The notes under the pieces are model-generated. The model searched no databases. It saw only the letters and a list, made by a program, of their open reading frames with translations, and was not told the DNA's origin. From an uncultured Eubacteriales bacterium (GTDB taxonomy: Bacteria; Bacillota; Clostridia; Oscillospirales; CAG-382), in contig CAKSOW010000004.1 of NCBI GenBank assembly GCA_934479825.1, positions 59,288-123,287 of the forward strand: DNA of 64,000 nucleotides. The letters are read 5' to 3'. Each line of letters begins with the position of its first letter. The first letter of the stretch is position 1. The position numbers and the translations under genes were made by a program. Positions 29,101-35,571 of this stretch are shown in pieces.

Positions 29101-29201
29101 ACAGCGGGTGCGTATTCTTGCGCATTCACCGTCATAAAAGCGGCAAACACAAAGCAAAGCACAACGGACATAAGCAAAAAGGATTTTTTAGCTGTTTTCA
29201 A
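23118..29201 (-). CDS. giant exported cohesin/dockerin/LRR/InlB-repeat surface protein, 2027 aa
   Basis: The start is TTG at 29201, eight bases after GGAGG. A signal peptide ends near VNA. Domains in order are: cohesin-like (about 30-165); dockerin (170-228; first loop GDTNLSGNVSIADV good, second loop degenerate); an InlB/Flg_new repeat (235-300); atrophied Ig-like (aBig_2-type) modules to about 600; and many internalin-like leucine-rich repeats (about 640-1270; for example LKMLDLSYNNLTSL). Another Ig-like region and three Flg_new/InlB B repeats follow (YTFNGWYTEV, FTFNGWYNAT), then a MucBP-like C-terminal region. No sorting signal is seen, so the dockerin may hold it to the cohesins encoded upstream. 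It is the last gene of the six-gene switch-controlled operon. Confidence 0.85.
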   Translation of the reverse strand: MKTAKKSFLLMSVVLCFVFAAFMTVNAQEYAPAVFKATEFEAMPDNTVQTTLYLDENSGVIDFEFQLNYDSELVTLVSADEAENLVGDVEITPLESAVHVSYTRTSENLTKKTEFVTFTFHVNGNDGPGSYDFLWLDEKVQKEAHTAIDGDLYALPIETVFSQLKIYNSGDTNLSGNVSIADVTYLRQYLAEIRTFSAYQLALSDAYYDKEVTLKDAVRIQQYLANKSLLLGNRVNIRFIDKDGNLRWVKSVVYGENLVAIPVLPEYTGYYGGVWSLKADEAEGADFQNLTDNLTVYAVYKKDASAAVTFYKERLSNVYYSETALTGNLNLVNRLTYQDGFTADIYWSSSNSSILNATTGIFNKPQYDTTVTLTATIISYCDGLIEAQDYIVFDYTVEGEFLCPTKAEIEEYLKNLIGSNVDYNMTLPSKVTDENISSASKFEVRLEWYQQNADGTKERVVQLSRANDLQKVSLIAVATFNGTPLEGNGEIHLDDISLSPITAQEIRNYIITQIAANTNNTVTDNYSLWDNDDKYNTVISWESGNKSVAEINSNIIQIKDVVDGTPLPITVEVRYTIDGKSSSFKIPYTVSVSTSNSTLFPGQNIDPDLYDAIKSQLGINGNLTTETLKDIKFVYLDLSKYPDIKDLSALTYCSNLRVLNISGLKVNEESLNQIASLTKLEALIANHCGIESMTVGGEPVLDKMINLKMLDLSYNNLTSLDSVLSKNNRYGQMQELYLNDNQLTDISALCEVTDEVTKIYDSEGKVSEEITTKVIKNRAPMLRFLILDNNHLNNDDFAAFSNFMALKYLSLGNNDITSVSCFKDIRTLLELHLHGNNIEDIRDLRYLTNLQSLYLSHNNLCNIYSGAKEVNISYLKYLTNLEILYLNDNRIEDLSALDALNKLTVLNVNNNNLQTLSFLADKGETLVELYAENNEIESFSFIRELTGLKRLLLSGNSGVYESSLCKYLSGLTQMQSLTLSGKDLRTLAFLDFMPNLVRLDIANCNVPSYYPESFTLTDGVLTVESYTDNIEKLLALKSNLQYLDISNSGFGYGNEGMEAFFTRCGQNVTIDEVSYKGGIPAGFDALYEMTNLKVLYADNLLEKVDANSLFTLMTGLRYLSMENCGIDDASWLYKFRGLIYVDLADNEFSDFDFRNHLSPRSRGTLTYLYLDTDSECEFADAYDSFDDNSLKELSLGGVNVGAMDKLPDMASLEYLDLSNSGITNLVGENEDFDGWFNLSRYKSLKNLNLSGVQADIAEVSELPELETFYAVGTVNDAIFQKRNLLELYSLYNKGVTCYLYSSDSKFVPRSSIEGSLILSALDEYGCDLTVAADHKISKNNPVLPESVNGFDILWEISNQDNYTVEDGRIVVTDYTDIDDETLTLTATIKVYPDQEEVSREYTINTHILRAKLNENIRVDSTNAEDYLVRESEFTYNAECVAAEYENFDEPVMPVFDAINYSYSTALQDGTPGILDNVLTEGENHTYVIKSDATLGATVTLHVEIGHNIGGKFVPDTKIEKQIRVSERTFTVTYVPDGGTVIRNVDGMSITSAKYEEDSALFNDITIQRSGYKFDGWYTDSSYTNVFWNGVDAKPIMPSEDLTLYAKWAPYSYVVYFNANGGTVSSNSKAVLNGDVYGDLPTPSRTGYTFNGWYTEVSGGARISASDTVNIGSDITVYAHWTPNNYTVTFDACGGWTSTSSKTVTYEGYYGDLPTPSRTGFTFNGWYNATGSQISNGSVVYTASNHTLYARWLTNAYTVSWSVPTAVSITVRRTSSPYVGAYTGVLGNGETVYYGDTLSVSYVANTGYSLSGKGAESITVTGNINSGSIYASAYANNYTYNVVYVSSNGTNLGGTTVTYAYDTINTVYPATIAGYITPSAQSVAWDATWAKTITFYYTPAGVSYSQQIGARTMWTENSKPVLHFIANAKYQNRTANSIQICIEWNEILEKGWWYGYNLYFSANIGGVSTGTVRIKNSTSWSGYHSETVNSAWITVPVTATQTSVAISVRNWSDNNSLSFDTVMTIPTY

Positions 29202-29215
29202 TGCATTCGCCTCCT

Positions 29216-30415
29216 TTAATTATCGGGATAAAGCTTATTCTTATATGCTTCGATAAGCTTTTCTTCCGTGAAAAATTGACTCCAGAATTCGTCCCATGTT
29301 ACAGGCTCTCCCGTGCCCCAATGCTCATAGTAGGCAACGTTATTCTGCAGCCATGCGCGGCAGGTGCCCTGGATGGTGTTGATAGTGCAGTAATTGCTGT
29401 CGCCGAAAATCCATTCGCCGTCTATCAGGTACTCAACCTGATAATACATCGGCATTTTAACGGTATACTTAACAATTTTCCACTGCAACGGCGCGCCGCT
29501 TGCGTTGAAATAACCGGCGTCGTAAGTTTTGGTGATGGTGGTGCTGTTATCGGTCGAAAGCGAAACAGAAGAATTGCTGGCATAGCCAGTTGCTTGGGAT
29601 GTTCGGTCGGCAATTCTGTTTGTGATGGTAGTAGTCTGCGGACCGGTTGTCACCGTGGTGGTATTATTGCTTACTGTATATCCGGTTCTCGTCCCACCAT
29701 CCTGACCGCTTTTGTCACCATCAACAGTTGTTGTATTTGTGATTGAACCAGATTTCCAACTTTGTGAAGCTTTAACCTCGCCACTAAGAAATGTATCATG
29801 CCCAATTTTTATTGTCTCATCCAGCCCCCACGATTTTGTATTATCATCCGCTATTGTTACCGTTTTGCTTGTATTGTATGAATCTGTCTGATTATTAACT
29901 TTGGTTGTTACAGTTGATTCCCCTGTGGTTGTTTCGGTAGTATCTTCGTACCCCAAATGAGTTGTAGTTACCGTATCTGTACTCTTTCCCGAAGTATCCG
30001 TCAAAGAGTTTCCGGTAGTGTAACTGACCTGCATAGAATTGTTACTGGACCAGTCCGTAATGGAATCATCGACCTCCATGATTAGCGATGAAGAATAATC
30101 ATACGGATCGTAAAAGGCGACCCTCGCAGTATCGCTGACATAGTAATACGCAACCGGCTCCTCCGAATAGTACACATACTCGTACCACTGTTTTTCCTTT
30201 GCCACCGAGCTTGCCGCCGAGGTCAGCATCGGCGGTTCGACAACTTCACCGGTAATCGCAGTGATATCCACATTGTTGTGAACACTCTGCGTTTCCGGCT
30301 TCTTTGCCGATGCGTCGCTTCCTGCCGATACGGCAGCCGACGTGCTTACTGCCAGGATTGACAGCGCAAGCGAAACCGCAATAACGGCAGAAAAGTGTTT
30401 TTTCTTTTCTTGCAA
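29216..30415 (-). CDS. secreted Ser/Thr-rich protein, possible aerolysin/ETX-like pore former
   Basis: The start is TTG at 30415, eight bases after GGAGG. An N-terminal signal peptide (AVIAVSLALSILAVS) is followed by 370 residues with a long central stretch of alternating Ser/Thr and other residues (for example TTTTHLGYEDTTETTTGE and NTTTVTTGPQTTTITN). The C-terminus is aromatic (YYQVEYLIDGEWIFGDS). Alternating Ser/Thr strands are typical of the membrane-insertion and pore domain of aerolysin/ETX-MTX2 toxins, but they could equally be a beta-fibre. I assign no definite family. Its place just before the LRR/dockerin gene suggests joint export. Confidence 0.6.
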   Translation of the reverse strand: MQEKKKHFSAVIAVSLALSILAVSTSAAVSAGSDASAKKPETQSVHNNVDITAITGEVVEPPMLTSAASSVAKEKQWYEYVYYSEEPVAYYYVSDTARVAFYDPYDYSSSLIMEVDDSITDWSSNNSMQVSYTTGNSLTDTSGKSTDTVTTTHLGYEDTTETTTGESTVTTKVNNQTDSYNTSKTVTIADDNTKSWGLDETIKIGHDTFLSGEVKASQSWKSGSITNTTTVDGDKSGQDGGTRTGYTVSNNTTTVTTGPQTTTITNRIADRTSQATGYASNSSVSLSTDNSTTITKTYDAGYFNASGAPLQWKIVKYTVKMPMYYQVEYLIDGEWIFGDSNYCTINTIQGTCRAWLQNNVAYYEHWGTGEPVTWDEFWSQFFTEEKLIEAYKNKLYPDN

Positions 30416-30427
30416 TTTCTTTTCCTC

Positions 30428-31189
30428 CTAACGCAATATAAAAATATTTGTTTCATAAGCAACGCTGTCGGTATACTCGGTTACACCGTCAGCATTTCTT
30501 TTATGAATCTCTTTTGCTGCGAAAACCAGCTTGGAAGCATACATACCGTCGGCTGTTTTTTCAAAGCAGATATTCGCAATTTCGGTTTTTTCGTTCAAAG
30601 ACGAACCGTCATAAGTAAGGGTCAAAACTCCCGACTCCGGTTCATCGGCAACAGAAAGCGCCTCCGAAAAGGTACGGCACTCTTTGGTGCGCAAAAGTGT
30701 GTTGTCATACCGAACCGTCAACACAAAATCACAGCAATCAACCTTTCCGTCCAGCATGACCTTCACATCCACGTTTTCCCCACTCCGTACATATACCGCA
30801 TCGGCATAGAAAACATTGGCATTATCACTGATATCCTCCGTTACGGGGCAGACTGTTTCATCGGAAAGAACGGAAAATAGCGCATGATCCCATCGTTTCA
30901 ATACTTTTCCGTCGCTTGAATAATCCGGGGGCAAAACCGATTCACCCTCTTTTACAGATTGGGTTTCCAGCGTGTTCCCCTCCTCATCACAAAAGCGCAC
31001 CGTATAAGAAGGAATGTTTTCCGATTCTTTTTCGTCTCCATTTTCTGTCAGTTGCTCTTCACCGCTCCCGTCAGGCGGAGGTTTATTTTGTATTCTATCG
31101 GCTTTGGGATAAAGCAATATCCATGCGCTTACAGCAAATCCGATAAGGAGAATTACAGCGGAAATGCCGTATTCTTTTTTTCTGTTCAA
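30428..31189 (-). CDS. membrane-anchored InlB-repeat and cohesin-like protein
   Basis: The preferred start is TTG at 31189, which overlaps the stop of the previous gene (TTGA) and has GGGGGTG upstream. An in-frame start at 31246 would overlap the previous gene by 61 bases. The 253-residue product starts with a short basic stretch and one membrane segment (ISAVILLIGFAVSAWILL). A charged linker, an InlB/Flg_new-like repeat (YTVRFCDEEGNT) and a cohesin-like domain (DGKVDCCDFVLTVRYDNTLL) follow. The membrane segment probably anchors it with the cohesin outside. Sequence similarity to the cohesins of the neighbouring genes suggests duplication within the operon. Confidence 0.7.
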   Translation of the reverse strand: MNRKKEYGISAVILLIGFAVSAWILLYPKADRIQNKPPPDGSGEEQLTENGDEKESENIPSYTVRFCDEEGNTLETQSVKEGESVLPPDYSSDGKVLKRWDHALFSVLSDETVCPVTEDISDNANVFYADAVYVRSGENVDVKVMLDGKVDCCDFVLTVRYDNTLLRTKECRTFSEALSVADEPESGVLTLTYDGSSLNEKTEIANICFEKTADGMYASKLVFAAKEIHKRNADGVTEYTDSVAYETNIFILR

Positions 31190-31860
31190 CGGCTTTTTAC
31201 ACCCCCATTCAGTCCGGCTGTACCGTTCCGAACGGCATACGGGCAATCCAAAATGTCGTCGCCATCTACTTTTACCACATCTTTTACCTCAATTGACACA
31301 GTGCTTTCACAAGGTTCCTCCGTCAAAACTTCAAAGGTAAAAAAACACAGTTCAAACGGCTCGGTAACATTTTTGATTTTCAGATAATTCAATTTTATGG
31401 CGCCGTCATCGGTTTTCTCGTTTATAAGCACATCGGCATCATCGCTTCCAAGCTTTGTGAGCCTTAGCTTTGTGTGGTCAAAGAGAATTTTAAGATCGAC
31501 GGCGCACAGATCCACCTCGCCCTCCATAGAAAGCGTTCCGGTGATCTCTTCACCCTTTTTACCGTCCGAAAGTGAAACGGTCAGAATGTTCTCCTTGCCG
31601 TTTTCGACCGCACGGTCATTATCCGCACTTTTTACGAATTGTTCATTTTCTTTGTCCGAACCGCCTTGTTCCTTTTCTGCATTGCCGATCGGTGCCTCGG
31701 GCGTATGATCTTCCGATTCCGTTTCGCTATGGACAGTATCGTGTTCTCCGATATCCTCGTTCGTACTTTCGGCATTTTGATCTTTTTCCGAACAGCCAAA
31801 AACGTTCATAAGCAAAAAAACAGTCAAAAGAGCGACGCATACTTTAACTTTAGTCTTCAT
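31186..31860 (-). CDS. lipoprotein with cohesin-like domain
   Basis: The ATG at 31860 overlaps the previous gene's end by 11 bases. The N-terminus is a lipoprotein signal (VALLTVFLLMNVFGC) with the lipobox cysteine at residue 23. An acidic linker rich in Glu, Asp and Ser (to about residue 85) would extend the C-terminal cohesin-like domain (LTVSLSDGKKGEE, then VDLCAVDLKILFDHTKL) away from the membrane. The protein has 224 residues. It is the only gene of the operon with an ATG start. Expected location is the outer face of the cytoplasmic membrane. Confidence 0.75.
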   Translation of the reverse strand: MKTKVKVCVALLTVFLLMNVFGCSEKDQNAESTNEDIGEHDTVHSETESEDHTPEAPIGNAEKEQGGSDKENEQFVKSADNDRAVENGKENILTVSLSDGKKGEEITGTLSMEGEVDLCAVDLKILFDHTKLRLTKLGSDDADVLINEKTDDGAIKLNYLKIKNVTEPFELCFFTFEVLTEEPCESTVSIEVKDVVKVDGDDILDCPYAVRNGTAGLNGGVKSR

Positions 31861-32818
31861 TTATGCGTACAACTCCCTCTGTCGTCGTGTAATCAGCATC
31901 AATCAAATTTCCGAAAATTACGGTATCGGCACTCACTACATCAATCGTCTGCAATTTCACGACCGTCGCAGACTTTGCCTGTTCTTTAATTCGGAAAACT
32001 GCCTTCAAGACCGTGCCGCCGCGCGTTTTATTTTTGGACGAGCTGTAATTGAAACGAATACTCCCGCTGTCGGCAATATGATTTGCCATAACATCAAAGG
32101 AAAACTCTGTGTCTGTGCTCACAAACTCAAGAATGTCCTTATCATACACAAGACGCATATCGAAGCCGCACAATGCAACGGTTCCGCGTAAATCGACCGA
32201 CATCGTAACAAGATCCCCGGCTTTTCCGTTTTCTCCCGTCACAACAAAGACATTTGCAGCTGTTTCCTCAACATATTCCGCCGTAACAACCGTATCCTGA
32301 CAAACCGACGTGTAATTTCCGTTCCATCCCTTAAATATCAATCCGCTCTTGATCGGAGTTTCGGGTAAAACGGCGCTTTCACCCCATTTTACAAGCTGTT
32401 CGGAGAGAACCGTTCCGTCTTCGTCCTGAAAGAGGACCGAAAACTTCTCCTCGGTTCCTGCATTTTTGCACAATGGTTCCAAACTCACTTTATCCAACAA
32501 AAGCACTTTGACACAATCGAACTCTTCCGAAAAAGTCTCTTCAACATTTCGTTCTTTTTCTGTCAAAACATATACCCGCATACGACAGTCGACCATTTTT
32601 CCGTTTTTATAGGCAACTGCCGCCGCATAAACCTCTCTCTCTGCATTTCCGCCGAATATCGTGTAGGACACCATCTTGTTGTTGCAGGATTCCAGTCTCA
32701 ATCCAAACGTTTCGGAATCACTTGCACCGACGGTTTGCACCGTAAAAGCAGTGAGAAACAACACGATACCGAGCAAAAGCAATATTTTTCCGATGACAAA
32801 TATCGGCTTTGTTTTCAA
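31850..32818 (-). CDS. exported InlB-repeat/cohesin-like protein, 322 aa
   Basis: The start is TTG at 32818 with AGGTGG upstream. A hydrophobic N-terminus (IGKILLLLGIVLFLTAFTV) acts as signal peptide or anchor. Residues 35-120 are unassigned. An InlB/Flg_new-like repeat (FSVLFQDEDGT, then GLIFKGWNG) spans about 125-183. The C-terminal 135 residues are cohesin-like with the segment VALCGFDMRLVYDKDI, nearly identical in pattern to the SLH protein's VELCGFDMNLVYDSN. It lies 21 bases after the SLH-cohesin stop. Whether the N-terminus is cleaved decides if the protein is secreted or membrane-bound. Confidence 0.7.
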   Translation of the reverse strand: MKTKPIFVIGKILLLLGIVLFLTAFTVQTVGASDSETFGLRLESCNNKMVSYTIFGGNAEREVYAAAVAYKNGKMVDCRMRVYVLTEKERNVEETFSEEFDCVKVLLLDKVSLEPLCKNAGTEEKFSVLFQDEDGTVLSEQLVKWGESAVLPETPIKSGLIFKGWNGNYTSVCQDTVVTAEYVEETAANVFVVTGENGKAGDLVTMSVDLRGTVALCGFDMRLVYDKDILEFVSTDTEFSFDVMANHIADSGSIRFNYSSSKNKTRGGTVLKAVFRIKEQAKSATVVKLQTIDVVSADTVIFGNLIDADYTTTEGVVRINED

Positions 32819-32839
32819 TGTCTGTCCACCTGCCTTTGT

Positions 32840-34000
32840 TTACTTTATTTGATATTTCACGTCATTGTAATCGTATTTTGTCGGATAAACTTCAAAATCA
32901 TGCCCGGAGTCGGTCGCTATCACCTCGTTTGCATTAAGCGAAAAAACACCGCTATTTCCCGGTGAAGCAATCACTTCAAAAGTTGCCGTTAAAATTTTCT
33001 TTTCTTCGGTCAGATTACGAACACCTGCATAATTAAAGGAAAGTTGTCCCGCGCTTTCATCGTGAGCGGCATATACCTGCAAATCACAGTCGGTATTGTA
33101 TTCAATCAATTTGCAAAGATTCGAGTCATATACAAGGTTCATATCAAATCCGCAAAGTTCAACTTTTCCTGTAAGGGTTATTGATACGCAGATTATTTTG
33201 CCGTTTTGCTCGGTTTGCGCTTCAACAAGGAAAAAGTTCTCATTTCTTTCTTCTTCGGTCAATGTCTCTATTACAGCATGTCCGATTTTTTCGGAAGGTT
33301 TTGAAACAGAGCCGCCACCTGCGACCACGGTAACTTTTCCCGACCCTTTGTCCACGGGTGCGTCTTTGCCATCGCTGCCCAAAACATTTTCATAGGTCTC
33401 CGAAGAAAACACTTCTTTCTTGATTAAATTGTCGGAAACCGACACCGATGTATTTTTGTATTGCGAACGCAACGCATTGTAACAAATCATCACCATGTCT
33501 CCGCGAGTGAAAGTTTCAATCTCATCATCAGAAAGAAGCCCTACCTTTTGCGCCAACTTCTCAGGCTGATCCCACGCAAAATCTCCTTTACTGTCGTCAT
33601 AATTCAAAACACGGAGCATAAATGTTAAAAATTGTGCACCGGTAACAGGATTATTTGAATCAAACAAGGTATCGCTGATTCCCTTTGTAATACCTTTTGA
33701 GTAAGCATATGCAACATAAGGCTTTGCCCAATCGGAAACATCCGAAAACGGATGGCTGTAGTCACCGTACAACGCCGCCTGTTCATCTCCGAGAAAACGA
33801 ACTACCATAGTAACCGCTTCAGCACGCGTAAGCCCCTTGTCAAGTTCGTATCCCTTGTCAGTGCCTTTAAATAAACCAAGTTCGTTCAGCATATCTGCAG
33901 CTTTGTTCCTATCGGGCATTTCTGCAAAAGACGGCATACTCGATAACAGAATTGCCAACACACTAACTGTAAGTATAAAAAGTAAAAATGATTTTTTCAA
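32840..34000 (-). CDS. SLH-anchored cohesin protein, first gene of the phase-variable operon
   Basis: The start is TTG at 34000, ten bases after AGAAAGGA (34011-34018). The 386-residue product has a signal peptide cut after SFA (about residue 26). Three S-layer homology segments follow at about 30-180 (LTRAEAVTMVVRFL, GAQFLTFMLRVLNY, TRGDMVMICYNALRS), then a linker. The C-terminal cohesin-like domain runs from about 255 (VELCGFDMNLVYDSN). SLH domains bind secondary cell-wall polymers, so this is a cell-wall anchor carrying a dockerin receptor, as in the anchoring scaffoldins of cellulosomes. Its 5' leader runs directly up to the invertible promoter segment. Confidence 0.85.
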   Translation of the reverse strand: MKKSFLLFILTVSVLAILLSSMPSFAEMPDRNKAADMLNELGLFKGTDKGYELDKGLTRAEAVTMVVRFLGDEQAALYGDYSHPFSDVSDWAKPYVAYAYSKGITKGISDTLFDSNNPVTGAQFLTFMLRVLNYDDSKGDFAWDQPEKLAQKVGLLSDDEIETFTRGDMVMICYNALRSQYKNTSVSVSDNLIKKEVFSSETYENVLGSDGKDAPVDKGSGKVTVVAGGGSVSKPSEKIGHAVIETLTEEERNENFFLVEAQTEQNGKIICVSITLTGKVELCGFDMNLVYDSNLCKLIEYNTDCDLQVYAAHDESAGQLSFNYAGVRNLTEEKKILTATFEVIASPGNSGVFSLNANEVIATDSGHDFEVYPTKYDYNDVKYQIK

Positions 34001-34140
34001 TTTGACTTAGTCCTTTCTACTGTAGTTTTTATTATCCTGCGCAAATACATATTGAGAGCAGCAAGTAAGAATCAAAAATATAAAACAGGCAATGCCTATC
34101 TTTCTGCACACACTCATAAAGCACACCACATCCTTTTTCA

Positions 34141-34166
34141 ACATAATATCCATTATGTTGTGTTGA
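34141..34166. repeat. inverted repeat IRL of invertible promoter segment
   Basis: This is the left copy of a perfect 26-bp inverted repeat; the right copy is at 34415-34440 in opposite orientation. The site itself contains a dyad: arms CAACATAAT and ATTATGTTG around ATCC (34139-34160). Arms flanking a short spacer are the usual form of a tyrosine-recombinase core site. Confidence 0.9.
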
Positions 34167-34239
34167 AGACAGCGGTAAAGATAATTCCGCTCTAAGGCAA
34201 AGAACCAACGACGTAAAATTCATATACGCAAAGCCCAAA

Positions 34240-34275
34240 AGACCAATGCAAAAATTCGTTTTTTTACATTGGTCT
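34240..34275 (-). terminator. hairpin/terminator inside the invertible segment
   Basis: AGACCAATG pairs with CATTGGTCT around an AAAAA/TTTTT inner stem and a TTCG loop. On the minus strand the stem is followed by TTTT, so it could stop read-through from the recombinase gene into the surface operon in this orientation. Confidence 0.6.
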
Positions 34276-34336
34276 ACTCGACGTGCTGTTTTTATAATTG
34301 ATATCGTAAAAACTTTGTATATATTTTTTTAAATCA

Positions 34337-34365
34337 TTGACATTCTAGGAAATAATTGATATAAT
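34337..34365 (+). promoter_or_regulatory. perfect sigma-A promoter within switch B
   Basis: TTGACA at 34337-34342 and TATAAT at 34360-34365 have exactly 17 bases between them. Expected transcription start is near 34372, running right through IRR and antisense to the recombinase gene. No plus-strand gene lies downstream, which supports a promoter parked in the OFF orientation. Confidence 0.85.
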
Positions 34366-34414
34366 ACTGTATAAATAATGGCATTTTTATGACCATTTGC
34401 GTATTCAGACGAGA

Positions 34415-34440
34415 TCAACACAACATAATGGATATTATGT
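34415..34440. repeat. inverted repeat IRR of invertible promoter segment
   Basis: This is the reverse complement of 34141-34166 over all 26 bases. It ends one base before the stop codon of the tyrosine recombinase gene. Confidence 0.9.
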
Positions 34441-34441
34441 G

Positions 34442-35281
34442 TCAACACCTCAGCAGTCCCAATCTTTCGATCTGCTTCCTATGCACATCGCCGATCTCCA
34501 TCGTGTAGATCCTCGTGGTATTGACGGAAGAATGTCCGAGAATGTCAGCAAGACGAACTATGTCCTTCTGCAACGAATAATATGTCCTCGCAAAAAGATG
34601 ACGGAGGTTGTGCGGGAAGACCTTATCTTTCGACACTCCTGCAACCTCACAGAGTTTTTTCATATCCGCCCAAATATTCGATCTGTCAAGCGGTTTGCCG
34701 TTTTTCGAAATGAAAACAGCGCCGCTTTTTATTTTGCGCTCACGAATATAATCCGTGAGAATTCTGCAGAGTTTTTTCGGCAGGAATACCTGACGAAATT
34801 TTCCTTTACAACGAATTTCCGCAACGCCGCTTGATACAGCCGCCACCGTAATAAATTTCAGTTCCGACACGCGTATACCGGTCGAGCAAATGGTTTGCAT
34901 TAACAAGTAAAGCCGTTCATTCTTTTTTGACCTTGCTGCATCCAGAAGTTTGTCGTATTCTTCTTTGGTCAGTTCTTTATCCTTTGAAGCAAATACTTGC
35001 TTTTGAATTTTCAAAGACTTCACACGGCAGTCGCACCACTCATTATAGGTGAAAAAAGAATTTATCGACGAAAGCATGGAATTAACACTGGCCGGTTTAT
35101 AGTTTTCGGTCAGGAAATTCTTATATGCAAGCACTACGGTTTTATTCACCGCTTGACCGCACAGCCAAGCAAGGAATGCCGATATATCGCGTATATACTT
35201 TTCAAGCGTCGCTTCACTTTTTTCCTCATTAACGAGATGGTTCTTAAATTTTTCGATAAGTTCTTGCGTAATGTGTTTCAT
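34442..35281 (-). CDS. tyrosine recombinase (XerC/D-like), putative switch invertase
   Basis: The start at 35281 (MKHITQELIEKF) is chosen over a longer frame from 35332 because GGAG lies upstream and the protein then begins like other phage-integrase N-terminal SAM-like domains. The 279-residue product has all catalytic residues: R137 (GIRVSEL), K159, H224 and R227 (HNLRH), H250 (LGHSS) and nucleophile Y259 (TRIYTM). It is shorter than typical ICE integrases and lies in the middle of the element, not at the tRNA end. It is immediately next to the 26-bp inverted repeat, as phase-variation recombinases such as RecV-type enzymes often are. Expression may depend on switch A upstream. Confidence 0.85.
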   Translation of the reverse strand: MKHITQELIEKFKNHLVNEEKSEATLEKYIRDISAFLAWLCGQAVNKTVVLAYKNFLTENYKPASVNSMLSSINSFFTYNEWCDCRVKSLKIQKQVFASKDKELTKEEYDKLLDAARSKKNERLYLLMQTICSTGIRVSELKFITVAAVSSGVAEIRCKGKFRQVFLPKKLCRILTDYIRERKIKSGAVFISKNGKPLDRSNIWADMKKLCEVAGVSKDKVFPHNLRHLFARTYYSLQKDIVRLADILGHSSVNTTRIYTMEIGDVHRKQIERLGLLRC

Positions 35282-35469
35282 TGTTTTGACAACTCCTTTG
35301 ATCCGTTTGCACGGGAAAACTCGTGTGAACATTTTATCACACTTACATTTCGAAATATTGCTTTTGAGTTGTCAATGATTCGATAACATGTGCAAAGTTT
35401 TACTTTTTCTGTTTTTATGTCTCGGTCAGCCTGAACTGTTCATAACAATGCTCACTCCTTACCTACCTT

Positions 35470-35493
35470 TACCAAAAGGTACACAAATTGATA
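35470..35493. repeat. left site of second inverted pair (switch A)
   Basis: This 24-bp site matches the right site at 35615-35638 in inverted orientation at 21 of 24 positions, including an identical 8-bp core GGTACACA. It is an imperfect dyad. It lies between the tyrosine recombinase gene and a consensus promoter. Confidence 0.7.
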
Positions 35494-35536
35494 AAGTCCG
35501 CAAAATTATTCTTTTGTAAATTTTGAAATGGTTTTA

Positions 35537-35565
35537 TTGACAAAGGAAGCGTTATTTGGTATAAT
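35537..35565 (+). promoter_or_regulatory. perfect sigma-A promoter within switch A
   Basis: TTGACA at 35537-35542 and TATAAT at 35560-35565 are separated by 17 bases. As assembled it reads right into a terminator and yields only a short transcript. If the segment between the inverted sites flipped, it would face the tyrosine recombinase gene. The stretch 35282-35644 otherwise has no gene. Confidence 0.8.
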
Positions 35566-35571
35566 AATCAA

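Larger units (their letters stand above)
34167..34414. promoter_or_regulatory. putative invertible promoter segment (switch B), OFF orientation
   Basis: This 248-bp stretch lies between the two perfect inverted repeats and has no convincing gene. It holds a consensus promoter pointing rightward, away from the operon at 34000, and a hairpin (34240-34275) whose minus-strand side is followed by TTTT. Inversion would point the promoter at the SLH-cohesin gene. This arrangement matches known recombinase-controlled switches such as those of Clostridioides difficile. Inversion is inferred, not observed. Confidence 0.8.

Noticed and set aside
34032..34238. 68-codon minus-strand frame crossing the left inverted repeat
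   Set aside because: No ribosome site, and the frame crosses a recombination site. A similar STQHNGYYV stretch in the plus frame at 34397 arises simply because the same repeat is read in both places.
34397..34834. 145-codon plus-strand frame across the right inverted repeat
   Set aside because: It is mostly antisense to the well-supported tyrosine recombinase gene, and its protein-like part comes from the repeat.
34442..35281. Tyrosine recombinase as the ICE integrase
   Set aside because: It lies about 28 kb from the tRNA end, is shorter than usual ICE integrases, and sits exactly beside inverted repeats. Not excluded, but less likely than an invertase role.
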